This document shows positions 23,701 to 33,725 of a stretch of DNA of 64,000 bases, one piece after another. The translations under genes and the position numbers were made by a program. Source of the stretch: Arenicola marina (taxonomy: Eukaryota; Annelida; Polychaeta; Arenicolidae); contig OZ025258.1 in assembly GCA_964019135.1 (NCBI GenBank), positions 30,808,186 through 30,872,185 on the forward strand. Reading direction: 5' to 3'. Under the pieces are notes generated by a model. That model was not told the origin of the DNA, did not search any database, and worked only from the letters and a program-made list of their open reading frames with translations. The first letter of the stretch is position 1. Every line of letters starts with the position of its first letter.

Positions 23701-26700
23701 CCGCTATCACACTGAGACTGGCGCCTGTGGAAAATATCACAACTAAGGTTGATACCCGCTATCACACTGAGACTGGCGCCTGTGGAACATATCACAACTA
23801 AGGTTGATACCCGCTATCACACTGAGACTGGCGCCTGTGGAACATATCGCAACTAAGGTTGATGCCCGCTATCACACTGAGACTGGCGCCTGTGGAACAT
23901 ATCACAACTAAGGTTGATACCCGCTATCACACTGAGACTGGCGCCTGTGGAACATATCACAACTAAGGTTGATGCCCGCTATCACACTGAGACTGGCGCC
24001 TGTGGAACATATCACAACTAAGGTTGATGCCCGCTATCACACTGAGACTGGCGCCTGTGGAACATATCACAACTAAGGTTGATGCCCGCTATCACACTGA
24101 GACTGGCGCCTGTGGAACATATCACAACTAAGGTTGATGCCCGCTATCACCCTGAGACTGGCGCCTGTGGAACATATCACAACTAAGGTTGATGCCCGCT
24201 ATCACAGTGAGACTGGCGCCTGTGGAACATATCACAACTAAGGTTGATGCCCGCTATCACACTGAGACTGGCGCCTGTGGAACATATCACAACTAAGGTT
24301 GATGCCCGCTATCACACTGAGACTGGCGCCTGTGGAACATATCACAACTAAGGTTGATACCCGCTATCACACTGAGACTGGCGCCTGTGGAACATATCAC
24401 AACTAAGGTTGATATCCTCTATCATACCGAGACTGGCGCCTGTGGAACATATCACAACTAAGGTTGATACCCTCTATCACACTGAGACTGGCGCCTGTGG
24501 AACATATCACAACTAAGGTTGATATCCTCTATCATACCGAGACTGGCGCCTGTGGAACATATCACAACTAAGGTTGATACCCGCTATCACACTGAGACTG
24601 GCGCCTGTGGAACATATCACAACTAAGGTTGATATCCTCTATCATACCGAGACTGGCGCCTGTGGAACATATCACAACTAAGGTTGATACCCTCTATCAC
24701 ACTGAGACTGGCGCCTGTGGAACATATCACAACTAAGGTTGATATCCTCTATCATACCGAGACTGGCGCCTGTGGAACATATCACAACTAAGGTTGATAC
24801 CCGCTATCACACTGAGACTGGCGCCTGTGGAACATATCACAACTAAGGTTGATATCCTCTATCATACCGAGACTGGCGCCTGTGGAACATATCACAACTA
24901 AGTTTGATACCCTCTATCACACTGAGACTGGCGCCTGAGGAACATATCACAACTAAAGGTAGATACGCACCCTATCACACTGAGACTTGTGCCTGTGGAA
25001 CAAACCTACGCGGAGAGTGGTACTGATACTAAACATCCCCATTAAGGATGGCAAAACAGACTGGCTGACTGTGGAAATACGTGTATCACAATTAAGGTAA
25101 CTGACACTGACATCTATGTAAACATCGTAACCGACGTCGGTAAAGTTTCCTGGCTGCCACTGAGAGAGTAGTGCTGGCCACTGACCTAACGCAGACAGGA
25201 TGGCTCCCGACCAGAAGATATCCCCTAGCAGTGCCGGGATATAGAGCAGTGCTGCCATCACGCGGCCATATCGGATCTGGAAGGGATCCAACATCGTGAC
25301 GTAGCCCGCGTCCCGCATCTTCCGCGCGAAGAGCACGCCACCTGGCGAATAATAAACAACATGGTTCACTACAAATCCGTTCAACAGCCTTCACTTACCT
25401 ACAAATATTGGAGCATATAGTAGGCCTGTATGGAAATCTAGCTGTTAGATATTTCATTCGCTCTATATAATTACTAAATATAATTGTAGAAATGTTATAT
25501 AATTATATATGCGTATAACATAGACGCACAGTGTACTCACCGAGCACTAGGCTGATGGCGTACCCGATGGGGGCCTGACACCAGACGAGGCCGTAGCCCG
25601 GAGTGAAGACGTACTCCGCCGTTCCGTTGATGTATCCACCGCCGACCCAAGTGGCTGAAAGAGAACAGCCAAAGTTTTGGAAGCGTACATGAAGGCGCGT
25701 AACGCGTATGCCTCTAGATTTTCAGTTCTGCGATATATATAGTGGCAACGTCATAGATATTTCACATTTACGGTATTAGTAAGGACTACATATGATAATG
25801 GCAGTGCGGCAATGATAGTATCAAATATACTACAATTCGTATGTATGCAATTGATGTCTATTATAGATATAACCTAAGTAGTAAGTGTTAGGAACAAAAA
25901 CGTTTATTTCCAGAGTAAAGTTAACAAACGTACAAACCTGGTATTCATTTATAATTATAGTTAACCATCGTATACAATTCTAGCAAGTGAAGGGTTGAAC
26001 ACTAGCCCTATCAGGAAAAGTGGAACTACAAGCTGGAACGGTCAACCAAACGAATGAAAAGTAAATGTCAAGCGATGGGCCATCCATCTCTTAGCCTATC
26101 GTTACACTTTTCTTTTCTTCGTCTAAAGCTAATGAATATCAGACCAAGTACTGGTAATCCCGCCCTTTGGCGTAAGTAAATACAGCAGAGAGTTATGAAA
26201 GGCTGCTTTGATGCATGGTAGATACAAAGATACAAGGTAGATACAAACATGGTCGTTTGACTGTTACTGTTACTGGCCTGTCAAGACAACGACTCGCTGG
26301 TCATGGTGAAGACTCACCTGCCATGGTGAAACCTCACCTATCACGGTAGAGCCTCACCTGTCATGGGGAAGACACACCTGTCATGTTAAAGACTCACCTG
26401 TCACGGTAAAGCCTCAGCTGTCATGGCGGAAACTCGCCTGTCATAGCCCAGACTCACCTGTCAATGTGAGGCCTCACCTGTCATGGTTAGGCCCCACCTG
26501 TCACAGCCCAGACTCACCTGTCAATGTGAGGCCTCACCTGTCATGGTTAGGCCCCACCTGTCACAGTCCAGACTCACCTGTCAATGTGAGGCCTCACCTG
26601 TCATGGTTAGGCCCCACCTGTCACAGCCCAGACTCACCTGTCATGGTGAAGATGCCGACGACAAGGCCGATGTTTCTGCCGGCCAGCATGACGTCCTCGC

Positions 26701-29011
26701 TCTTGTTGCCCGTCTCCATGGCTTTGGCTCTCCATGAGGCGTAGACCCCGATGGCCAGGATGACCACGTAGAAGACGAGAACTGACACGAGACCTGCGAT
26801 GTTGGGCTGGCCACGCAGGAAGGTCGTCTCCAGGGCCGTGAAGTCATTGAGACACGTGTCGTCACTGGTGGCAGGAGGGTGGCAGTGTGGGTGGTCGGGG
26901 AGAGATGGTGGGTAAATGTAATTTCGTCAGTTTGGAAAGAATCCATATATTATTAAGTGAGCAGACAAGCATACATCAACAGGATCGAAGCACTACATTA
27001 CTACAGTGGTAGGGGTTTGCCGAAGAGGCCATTTAGAGAACGAGAAAAACGTGGGCGATTTTGTGGTAATTGGGGAAAACGTGTTGGTTCGAAAAGGCAG
27101 CTAAACTAGACACTGACATTCATGGCAAAGTATGTGGAGGTTAAATATTTGAATACTTTCGGTATCAACTGGAATATATACTGAAAACCTGCCATTTTAA
27201 ATGGCAGATTTCGGCTCCGGGGATTGAGAAAAAGGAGACTTTTTGGCAGCACATATGTATATACCAAACTATATGTAGTCCCCCCCCCACCCCCCCCTCC
27301 TCCCCCCCGGGTATGAAACACATTCGCCTTCACGTTGTCACGGACCCACTCTAGCCAATGTGTACACAATCGTGGCCTAAACGAGGAAGCATTTCAGACG
27401 CCCATTGGTTTGTGAGCGTTATAAATTAGCTTTCATAGATGTAATGATGAGTCATGCGCGAACGCATGATATATGACAACGGGGGAATGGGGGCACCAGT
27501 GCACGCTGGATCTGCACCGCTTTAAGGTAGTATGCGGGATCACCGTGGCGCCACCTTGCGAATGCAACTTATATGTGGCCGTTTTTCGACTTTTCGAGCA
27601 TTTTTTCGCTACGAAATCTAAATATTAATACAATGTACATAACAGGAAATATTATAAACTAATAATATCAATACTTTTGGAGAATTTTTTTTCACGTTTT
27701 TTTTATAGGCCGTAAATTCCGTAAGTGACAATGCTGAGTTTCCATAAGGGGGTTCAGGTGGGACGGTTCAAGTTCACATTGCAAAAAAATAGCCTGAAAA
27801 CATATCAATATTATTGTATTCTTCTAAGTACATAACAAAGTACTCCTTGTGCTAAAATCAGGATGTTTTACCGTCTGGTTTTTTTACAATAAAAAATAAG
27901 TGAAAATATTTGAAACTCCCATAGGCCGCCATGTTAAATTGTAATAGGGGTGCTTCCACTTCACTTTTTGGAAAAAGGAGCCTGAAAAAAACTTTTTTTT
28001 ATTACTGCGTTGTAATAGGCATCTATAAAGATGTATCTGGTGAAAATTTCACAATCTTTTACCGTAAGTTTTGAATTGTAGCATACTAACTTAAACTATC
28101 ATGGTAAGGCCAACGAGAAGGCACTTGCACCGAGATGTATAGATAGATGATAGATATATAGACGAATGTAGACATAATAGTCCTGTGCGTGGAAAGAGGT
28201 TTCACCGTGCATGTTCGCGACATGACCGCATGGCCAGTCATGTGCATTAAGTGCCTTTTAAACTTCATATAACATGACCCGCAAAGATGGGACGCTACCT
28301 CCACACCCCCAACACCCACCCACAGACATGACGACGAGGTAAGAGATTTCGAGGTTCAGAGTTACGCCTCCTTACTCATAAAACAGTATCCACAATATAG
28401 TCTCCCACATGTTGCCAACATTGTTTGAACCCCTCTGCCCCCCCCCCCCCCCCACCCTCCTCCCCCCTGTCCTTTTCAGAATGATGACAATATGTTAAGC
28501 CATGTCATAGGTGACATTGCATCACTGTTTTTTTTCTATAATTCCCGATTGTCCGATAAGCTACGGTGCCCCTGACCCGATCGCTCATTGAATTGCACTT
28601 CATGCTGCGGCATAGCAGGCCCGACAGCGCAGTGGGTTACAGCGCTCGCCTTGAGTGGTCTGGTCACCTGAGAGTCTAACGACACGTGGGTGGGTGGTTC
28701 GCGCCCCGCTGGGTGGACATTCGGCACAGGTACGAGATACAGATAGAATATCGATTGACAACAAATTGATATTTTCATCCAATTCAATTCTACCCAAGGA
28801 ACACCACACCAGAGCAAGTCCATTATACGTTATATCATAACCAGCATAGACTACATATAATATCCCTTGGTAGACTCCAAGAAGCCGTTTGACAACGTAG
28901 AATACAATGATTATATACTTAAGATTGTGTCGAGAAACGAATAACGAGAAACCTCGTCCGGTGGGAGATGCTGAATATATCCAGTGAAACCTCTTACCTG
29001 TAGTTAGACAT
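20026..29011 (-). CDS. SLC5A7: high-affinity choline transporter (SLC5 family), nine coding exons
   Basis: The gene encodes a Na+-coupled choline symporter that would bring choline into cholinergic nerve endings for acetylcholine synthesis. Coding exons on the minus strand: 29011-28998, 26864-26638, 25654-25541, 25341-25186, 23504-23356, 22858-22697, 22275-22146, 21724-21477, 20766-20026. All introns are GT...AG, phases agree at every junction, and the coding length is 1941 bases (646 residues; human is 580). Diagnostic stretches match vertebrate CHT1: [13 protein letters not shown] (residues 82-94), [44 protein letters not shown] and SVYGLWYL. The N-glycosylation site STDWNAT (Asn320) corresponds to the known Asn301 of mammals. 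The C-tail is longer, with six cysteines (528-549) and an NPAY motif (588-591). Introns 2 and 4 contain minisatellites copied from the adjacent splice junctions. A paralogue-specific substrate cannot be excluded. Confidence 0.93.
21477..21724 (-). CDS. SLC5A7: SLC5A7 exon 8 (extracellular loop, TM7-TM8)
   Basis: It encodes [12 protein letters not shown] with the conserved glycosylation sequon, then [20 protein letters not shown] and [10 protein letters not shown]. Donor CCG|GTCAGT, phase 0. Confidence 0.94.
22146..22275 (-). CDS. SLC5A7: SLC5A7 exon 7 (TM6-TM7)
   Basis: Acceptor TTTTCCAG, donor ACAG|GTGAGT, phase 0 to 1. It encodes [19 protein letters not shown] then [19 protein letters not shown], matching human YFQRVLSS and GCLVMAIPAILIGAIGAST. 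Confidence 0.95.
22360..22461 (-). mobile_element. SINE fragment in intron 6
   Basis: The minus strand has a perfect B box GGTTCGAATCC after an anticodon-arm-like GCCATGGATGCGAAGG. Its tail GGCCTCCATTCCGGACTGAG parallels the GGCGTCCATTCGGGCCTGGG tail of the SINEs at 3848 and 4154. Inserted in the gene's own orientation. Confidence 0.6.
22697..22858 (-). CDS. SLC5A7: SLC5A7 exon 6 (TM5-TM6)
   Basis: 54 codons, phase 0 to 0, encoding [16 protein letters not shown] through [11 protein letters not shown]; human has WISVPFALSHPAV and LLLMLGGIPWQ. Donor CAG|GTAGCC. The acceptor follows a roughly 70-base almost pure pyrimidine tract. Confidence 0.95.
23356..23504 (-). CDS. SLC5A7: SLC5A7 exon 5 (TM4-TM5)
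   Basis: It encodes [20 protein letters not shown] through TFIGL; donor CTG|GTAAGC, phase 0. The acceptor used here is the one nearest the complete exon. Some 27 near-identical acceptors lie upstream in the 55-bp array, and use of any of them would insert multiples of 55 bases. Confidence 0.9.
23505..24995 (-). repeat. 55-bp minisatellite copied from the exon 5 acceptor junction
   Basis: About 27 tandem 55-bp units fill the end of intron 4, in direct continuity with exon 5. On the gene strand each unit is the first 33 bases of exon 5 (encoding [10 protein letters not shown]) followed by 22 intronic bases that end in GTTCCACAG. Every unit therefore carries an acceptor AG and a short coding piece. 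Left-hand units are almost identical. Between about 24360 and 24900 a variant (GATATCCTCTATCATACCGA) alternates with the standard form to make a four-unit, 220-bp higher-order repeat. Confidence 0.95.
25186..25341 (-). CDS. SLC5A7: SLC5A7 exon 4 (TM3-TM4)
   Basis: Acceptor TATTCGCCAG, donor TTAG|GTCAGT (C at +3, slightly off consensus). It encodes [20 protein letters not shown] and the next helix ending SALG, collinear with human [20 protein letters not shown]. Confidence 0.93.
25541..25654 (-). CDS. SLC5A7: SLC5A7 exon 3 (TM2-TM3)
   Basis: Acceptor TCTTTCAG, donor GTGAGT, phase 1 to phase 1. It encodes [17 protein letters not shown] through GYAISLVLG, the family's most recognisable segment, with the Gly-rich TM2 turn. 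Confidence 0.95.
26291..26637 (-). repeat. 20-bp minisatellite copied from the exon 2 donor junction
   Basis: About 17 units in exact 20-bp register run from the exon 2 donor into intron 2. On the gene strand each unit is the last 13 bases of exon 2 (TTCACCATGACAG) plus intronic GTGAGTC, so most units keep a consensus 5' splice site. Units nearest the exon form a 60-bp three-unit higher-order repeat present three times (26461-26640). Confidence 0.92.
26638..26864 (-). CDS. SLC5A7: SLC5A7 exon 2 (TM1)
   Basis: Acceptor CCTGCCACCAG follows a pyrimidine-rich tract; donor is CAG|GTGAGT, phase 1. The exon encodes the extracellular N-terminus, TM1 ([19 protein letters not shown]) and the start of TM2 ending at GIFTMT. 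The last 13 exonic bases plus the donor are the unit of the adjacent 20-bp array. Confidence 0.93.
27526..28090. mobile_element. 565-bp MITE with TTAA target duplication
   Basis: It starts GGTAGTATGC and ends with the near-inverse GCATACTAAC, with TTAA immediately outside both ends (27522-27525 and 28091-28094). No coding capacity and AT-rich interior. TTAA duplications are typical of piggyBac- and Kolobok-type elements; I cannot choose between them. It lies in SLC5A7 intron 1. Confidence 0.7.
28618..28740 (+). mobile_element. SINE, diverged relative of the 7837 copy
   Basis: It shares the head GCAGTGGGTTACAGCGCTCG and the CTGGTCACCTGAGAG segment with 7837-8080. The B box is GGTTCGCGCCCC. 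The tail is lost or diverged and no clear target duplication is visible. Located in SLC5A7 intron 1, antisense to the gene. Confidence 0.7.
28998..29011 (-). CDS. SLC5A7: SLC5A7 exon 1, coding part
   Basis: Only 14 coding bases: ATG TCT AAC TAC AG followed by donor GTAAGAG. The two leftover bases complete an AGT serine codon with the first base of exon 2, giving MSNYSDDT. The ATG has A at -3. NYS is a possible N-glycosylation site on the extracellular N-terminus. The start was chosen because exon 2 has no upstream in-frame ATG and this junction restores frame and splice consensus exactly. Confidence 0.75.
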
Positions 29012-29121
29012 TGTTGCGCCTTCTGTAATGACCTGTTGTGGAGATAGCTGGGGTTGGTTTTCACACGGGTTATATGAGCGGTGAGCTGGTTCACAGTAGA
29101 ACAATTTCAGTATAACTTATG

Positions 29122-29137
29122 TATATATATCCCGCCC
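29122..29137 (-). promoter_or_regulatory. TATA box with adjoining GC box, SLC5A7 promoter candidate
   Basis: On the minus strand GGGCGGG is directly followed by ATATATATAC, about 110 bases upstream of the SLC5A7 ATG. A TATA box here predicts initiation near 29095 and an 80 to 90-base 5' UTR. Position and strand fit, but use is inferred. Confidence 0.5.
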
Positions 29138-29140
29138 ATG

Positions 29141-31344
29141 TGGGTCATTGGGTTCTCCAGGGGTGGATGATCAGCATGTGCCTGGTGGTCTCGTGAGGTC
29201 GAGCCGTTACACCTCTTCCACTCACTCCAGTTACAAGACCATCGGTAATAGGTAAACTTTTGGTATAAAAACGAGACGAAACTTCACTGTACTGGTTGTT
29301 GGGTATTTAAAGTCCATCTCCTAGTGTCAACCCGTTGACGCCCGGAGTATAACATGGGTCCGTCACTGCCTAGAGTACCTCAAATACACACCGGAGCTGA
29401 CTCCTAAACGTCTGGTAGAAATCAGCATCGTTGGCATGCCGTCGATGTAAGCGCTACGTTCTTTGGTATAGATATATTCACATCGATGTCAGTCGTTCTC
29501 GCAGTGTCACTTGCCCCCAACAGGGTGCGTTGTAAGTGTCACCTGGAGATTGTTCGACCCTTGGCTTTGGCTGACCCTCCTGGCAGAGCGAGCACTGGGG
29601 TGTGACGTCACAGAAGCTGCCCGATGCAGTCGTATATCTATGCATGTTTGTTTGCATTGTATATGTATGCGCGTTGATTGCCGGACCGCGTCGCCTCGCT
29701 CCAGTGGCGCCATCTAGTGGTCGTGGTCACCAACATTCAATGCGGCGTGACTCGGCCGGCGACTCTCACCCTGCAGTGTGTCTTCAAGCGAGGCCTGGAT
29801 GCGGGGCCGCCTCTATATAACAACACTGCATTCCGTAGCCGCTCGGCGTTACCGTAACCACCGCATCCAACCTCAAAAATGCACTAAAACGCCAGGTAGA
29901 CTTCATTAATTGAGGCCAGTCAGGTAAGGAAGGAGGGCGGGTGCATATATGGGAGGGGTTGGGGAGTGGGGGGGGGGGGGGGGTATGCACCAACGGGGCC
30001 TGAAGTCAACACACACAGGGAGTACTGTATACCACAAATCTTATACTTAAACATACACTTACTGCAACCTATAAATATGGAAAGCATCCACCATTTAAAC
30101 TGTGTGTAATACAAACACTCGATGGTGAATCCACTATGTCACTAAGCCATTATGGCTTGCTTTATCGGAAGTTTCGGGTACCGTATCGAAATGAAGGTGG
30201 TGAGGGGGGGGGGGGGTACATTTCAACCCTCGAGTGCCAGTATGCGACACCCCACCACACACTTCAGTTTCATTGAGGGAGGGGGGGGGGGGGGCTGGTA
30301 GTTGGAGCGGCGGAGGCGTTGCATACCGGCATCCTAGGTAAGGTTACCGACACTTTCCTGCATCGGTACCATAAAAACATCGCCCACCGAAAGTTGTGCC
30401 CTCAGGGAGGTGTGTGGGGGTGGGGGTAAGGAGGAGGGGTGATCGTAGTGGTGGGGGTTAGGAGGGGGGTTGTTATGTTTGTCGACCTCTGACTCAGTCA
30501 CTGATTCAGAACGCACTAAGACCTCAGTAGTAATGTGACTCATAGTCTGAAAAGCACATATAAAGATTATAAAGACAGTTGTGAAGGCATAGAATTTGTA
30601 TCTATCGTCAGATGCAACTCCATTTTAATCACACAGCCGCGGTTGACTGCAATAAATTATTGCGACCACAAAACTTGGTAGATGTCAAATCTTCCGAAAA
30701 AGATTCTATCAAACAATTCATTTGTATTTTGCACGGTTTACCAATGGCAAATACAAATTATTTACACAATAAAATGTTGCTACAGCCGCCTCACCGAAGG
30801 ATTTCAAAGGCCGGTTGAACGCCTTGTGGCCCCATACATCATTTCAATCCACCGCTGGTTCTACCACCGCGCAGACAATGGACCAGTGCTGGTTCCGCAC
30901 CGCACAGGTTAGCTGGGAAGGTTTGTATATTTTTAGGCCACGACCAGACTTAGCCTACAAAGGTGGCAACAGTTAGACAAGAGTTGATGACCCAACAGCG
31001 AGGGATTGCTATATTTTATGTTGCGTTATGTTATAAAAGGATTGACAATAGTTGGTAAATAATTAAGAGGTATATCATTCGCATTGTGGTGTAATATCAG
31101 CCTGGTGGCCCTAGTTGAGTAAATAATTGTGGTTTTTGTTATTCGCACCTCAACCCAGGTTCTTTACTTTCCATTCCGTTAAGTCGTTTAGACCATTAGC
31201 TTTCATCACTGTTTTATAACCAGCATAGACGACTTCGCAAATCATAGTACAGATTATTCCACTGTGAGGCGCCACTGCATGTGCAATGTATTATTTTTGT
31301 GAGATGTCAAGATGACGTCAGCGCATGAAGACGTATTTTGTAGA
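29141..31344. other. intergenic region upstream of SLC5A7
   Basis: No supported gene. It has G-runs of 9 to 15 bases (around 29970, 30206, 30280) and a perfect CRE palindrome TGACGTCA at about 29605. Confidence 0.5.
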
Positions 31345-31600
31345 CAATTCATAGAAATGGCCTGACGTCACAAGTTTGGTGCGCATGCGTAGTAGGTGAA
31401 AATACGGAGCCTCGTTATCGCGCAGGTGAAAACATTGCCACGTGGTTATAAATCTGCATACAAATCTCGTGTTTTGGTGTCTTTTGTACTAGTTTTGTTC
31501 CGTGCGTTTGCGTCTGATTTTCTTTCGTTGTGCTATGTCCTAGAACTATTTGGAATCCGTACCTGGTGTAGTTAGTGCCAGGTACCCAGAAAACTAAAAG
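31345..31600 (+). repeat. diverged interspersed repeat, copy A
   Basis: It shares with 32395-32625 an ordered set of matches: TGACGTCACAA, GTGCGCAT, GAGCCTCGTTATCGCGC, TGAAAAC and GTGCCAGG. A shorter inverted relative is at 33630-33725 (ATTCATAGAAATGG, GCGCAGGTGAAAAC, CCACGTGG on the minus strand). Probably an unclassified transposon family. Confidence 0.55.
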
Positions 31601-32394
31601 TAGCTGACCTAAATGCCAATGAAGCAACGGAGAAGTGGGTGACCGTCTTCTTGGGATGAAGCCTGTTGTTATGAGTAGACCCAAGGCATGCAAAAACTTA
31701 ACGCAGAAACAAATTTATGTAGGTCAGAATGCATATTGAAACCTCATAGTTTATATTAATCCAGTGGATATCCCCATTCCTCATTTGTTGCTGCCAAGTT
31801 CTTACCTTCTGCTTGCTGACACATAATTGCAAACGTACCTAATTATATAAGTGGTCCTGATTAATAAGGCCCAAAACAAATGCATACCCTGAATTTGAGG
31901 GAAAGACATTTTCTCTTGCCTTCAATTTGTGGATAAAAAATGTTCTTGTTGAACTTGACAGAAAATTCTCTCCTTACCAAATGGGGGGGGGGGGGTGGAA
32001 CAGGGTGGCTCGGTTCTCTGATCTCTTTTTGGGGGGTTGGCATGTTCTCTGATTTATTGGTTGGCATGTTCTCTGATCTTAGGCAGTATATTTGATCTCA
32101 GATGTTTCTCTCATCTCTGATATTTGATTTTTCCCAAGGTCTGATCTGAGATCTCTGCTGTTTGTAGGCCCATGTTCTATGATCTTAGATTGATTTCCAC
32201 TCCCCCCCCCCAAAAAAAAATAACCTTGCATTGAACTTGACAGAATTGCTTGAATTTTAATTTTTCCTTACATTTATTGAAGAAGTTGCCTTGGACTTGA
32301 CAGAAAAAATTACTTCCCCTCAATCTTATAACGTTGTGGTGAAAAATAATACATATTTATTTATTTTTTTGGTGGGGGGTAGGGGCTTTTATTT

Positions 32395-32625
32395 GCGTCA
32401 TGGTAATAGACTGACGTCACAATTTTTGTGCGCATCAGACTAAGCACACTGAGCCTCGTTATCGCGCCCTTGAAAACTTTCCCGTGGATACGTAAGCATA
32501 GCATCTTTCTCAGTGTTTTCTGTCGAATTAGTCCGTGGTTTCGCGCCCATTTTTATTTATTTAAGGATGTCCTACGATTTTTTTGAATGCCTGCCTGGTG
32601 AGGCTAGTGCCAGGGGGGTGGCTAA
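32395..32625 (+). repeat. diverged interspersed repeat, copy B
   Basis: Same order of conserved blocks as copy A at 31345-31600, including the CRE palindrome and GCCTCGTTATCGCGC. Moderately diverged. Confidence 0.55.
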
Positions 32626-32787
32626 AAATGGGTTAAAGGCTATAATGCTCTATAGATCAACAGCTTTTTTACACCTAGCTAACAATAATGCTTGCCATAA
32701 ATTTGGCAAAAAAATAATTCAACCCTTGACCGGATAGAAGAAAACTTCCCCTAATTTTTCATTTCTTGGGCTAGAGGTGGGGAGGGG

Positions 32788-33110
32788 CAGTGGCGGATCT
32801 AGGGGTGGGGGGTTAGGGGGGTTGCAACCCCCTCCCCTTGGGAACCAGAACATACAACATGCAATATCTCTAAGCCCAAGCCCCCCCCCCGTCACAAGTC
32901 TTCAGAGCAGCCCCCCACCCCAGTCGCAAGTTTTCAGTGAGAGAGAGCAACGCCCCCCTTGGAAACCTGAACATACACTGTTGAAGTCGGCTTCTCCGAG
33001 CACGACCCCCACCCCCCCCGGTCGGAAGTTTTTCAGAGAGCACACCCCTCGGTCGGATGTTTTCAGAGAGCAACCGACCCCCCCTTGGCAAATTCCTAGA
33101 TCCGCCCCTG
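32788..33110. mobile_element. 323-bp C-rich MITE with inverted ends
   Basis: The left end CAGTGGCGGATCTAGG and right end CCTAGATCCGCCCCTG are inverted repeats with one mismatch, flanked by AGGGG on both sides. The interior is C-rich and contains four copies of a GTCGCAAGTTTTCAGAGAG-like module. I associate CAGTGGCGGAT-type termini with non-autonomous hAT-like elements, but did not verify this. Confidence 0.7.
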
Positions 33111-33278
33111 AGGGGGTTTGCTAAACAAAAAAAGGTTACATTAATCTTGGTCCCATATTAGATTATCACAAATTCTTGCTCCCATATTACCCAATAAAAT
33201 AAAATATTATCCCATTGCAGTGCAAATATTTGTGGCCCAAGCTAGAAATGATAGTCCAGAAATAGTCCTGCCCCCACC

Positions 33279-33490
33279 CCCAGCGTGGATACAGAAATTA
33301 GCAAAAGGGGACGGGGGGGGGGTCCAATAAAAGTTTCCGACCGAGCGGGAGGGGGCAGCACTACAAAAGGGCGGGGGGTCCACACCTCAGATGGCCTAAC
33401 TTTTGCATTGAAAAACAGCATTCCTCCTCAAAAAGGGAGGGGAAGTCTCCCCCCCCCCCTGGATCCACCCATGCCCCCCCCCCCGGCCCT
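33279..33490. mobile_element. probable degenerate relative of the 32788 MITE
   Basis: It begins CAGCGTGGATACAG and ends near CTGGATCCACCC, an imperfect inverted pair similar to the neighbour's ends. The interior is G-rich then C-rich. Boundaries are uncertain. Confidence 0.3.
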
Positions 33491-33725
33491 TGTTTCGTCT
33501 TGCATATTGTGGTTGGAGCAACCCCAGACCTTGCACGGCTTCGACATGATTTTATTTGCATAGGCAGAGCTATATATATAGGGAAAGTACGGCTGCCGAT
33601 ATGGGGAGAACCAGAGCGGAACGCATGCAAATGGTTGGGCCACGTGGGTTTGTTTTCACCTGCGCTCGGTGCGCCGCCTGGCGAGTATAGTGCGCATGAC
33701 CGGAAGTCCATTTCTATGAATTAAA

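Noticed and set aside
28600-29094. 164-codon minus-strand ORF
   Set aside because: Covers the antisense of a SINE and the SLC5A7 5' UTR. It is not homologous to anything recognised and its frame conflicts with exon 1.
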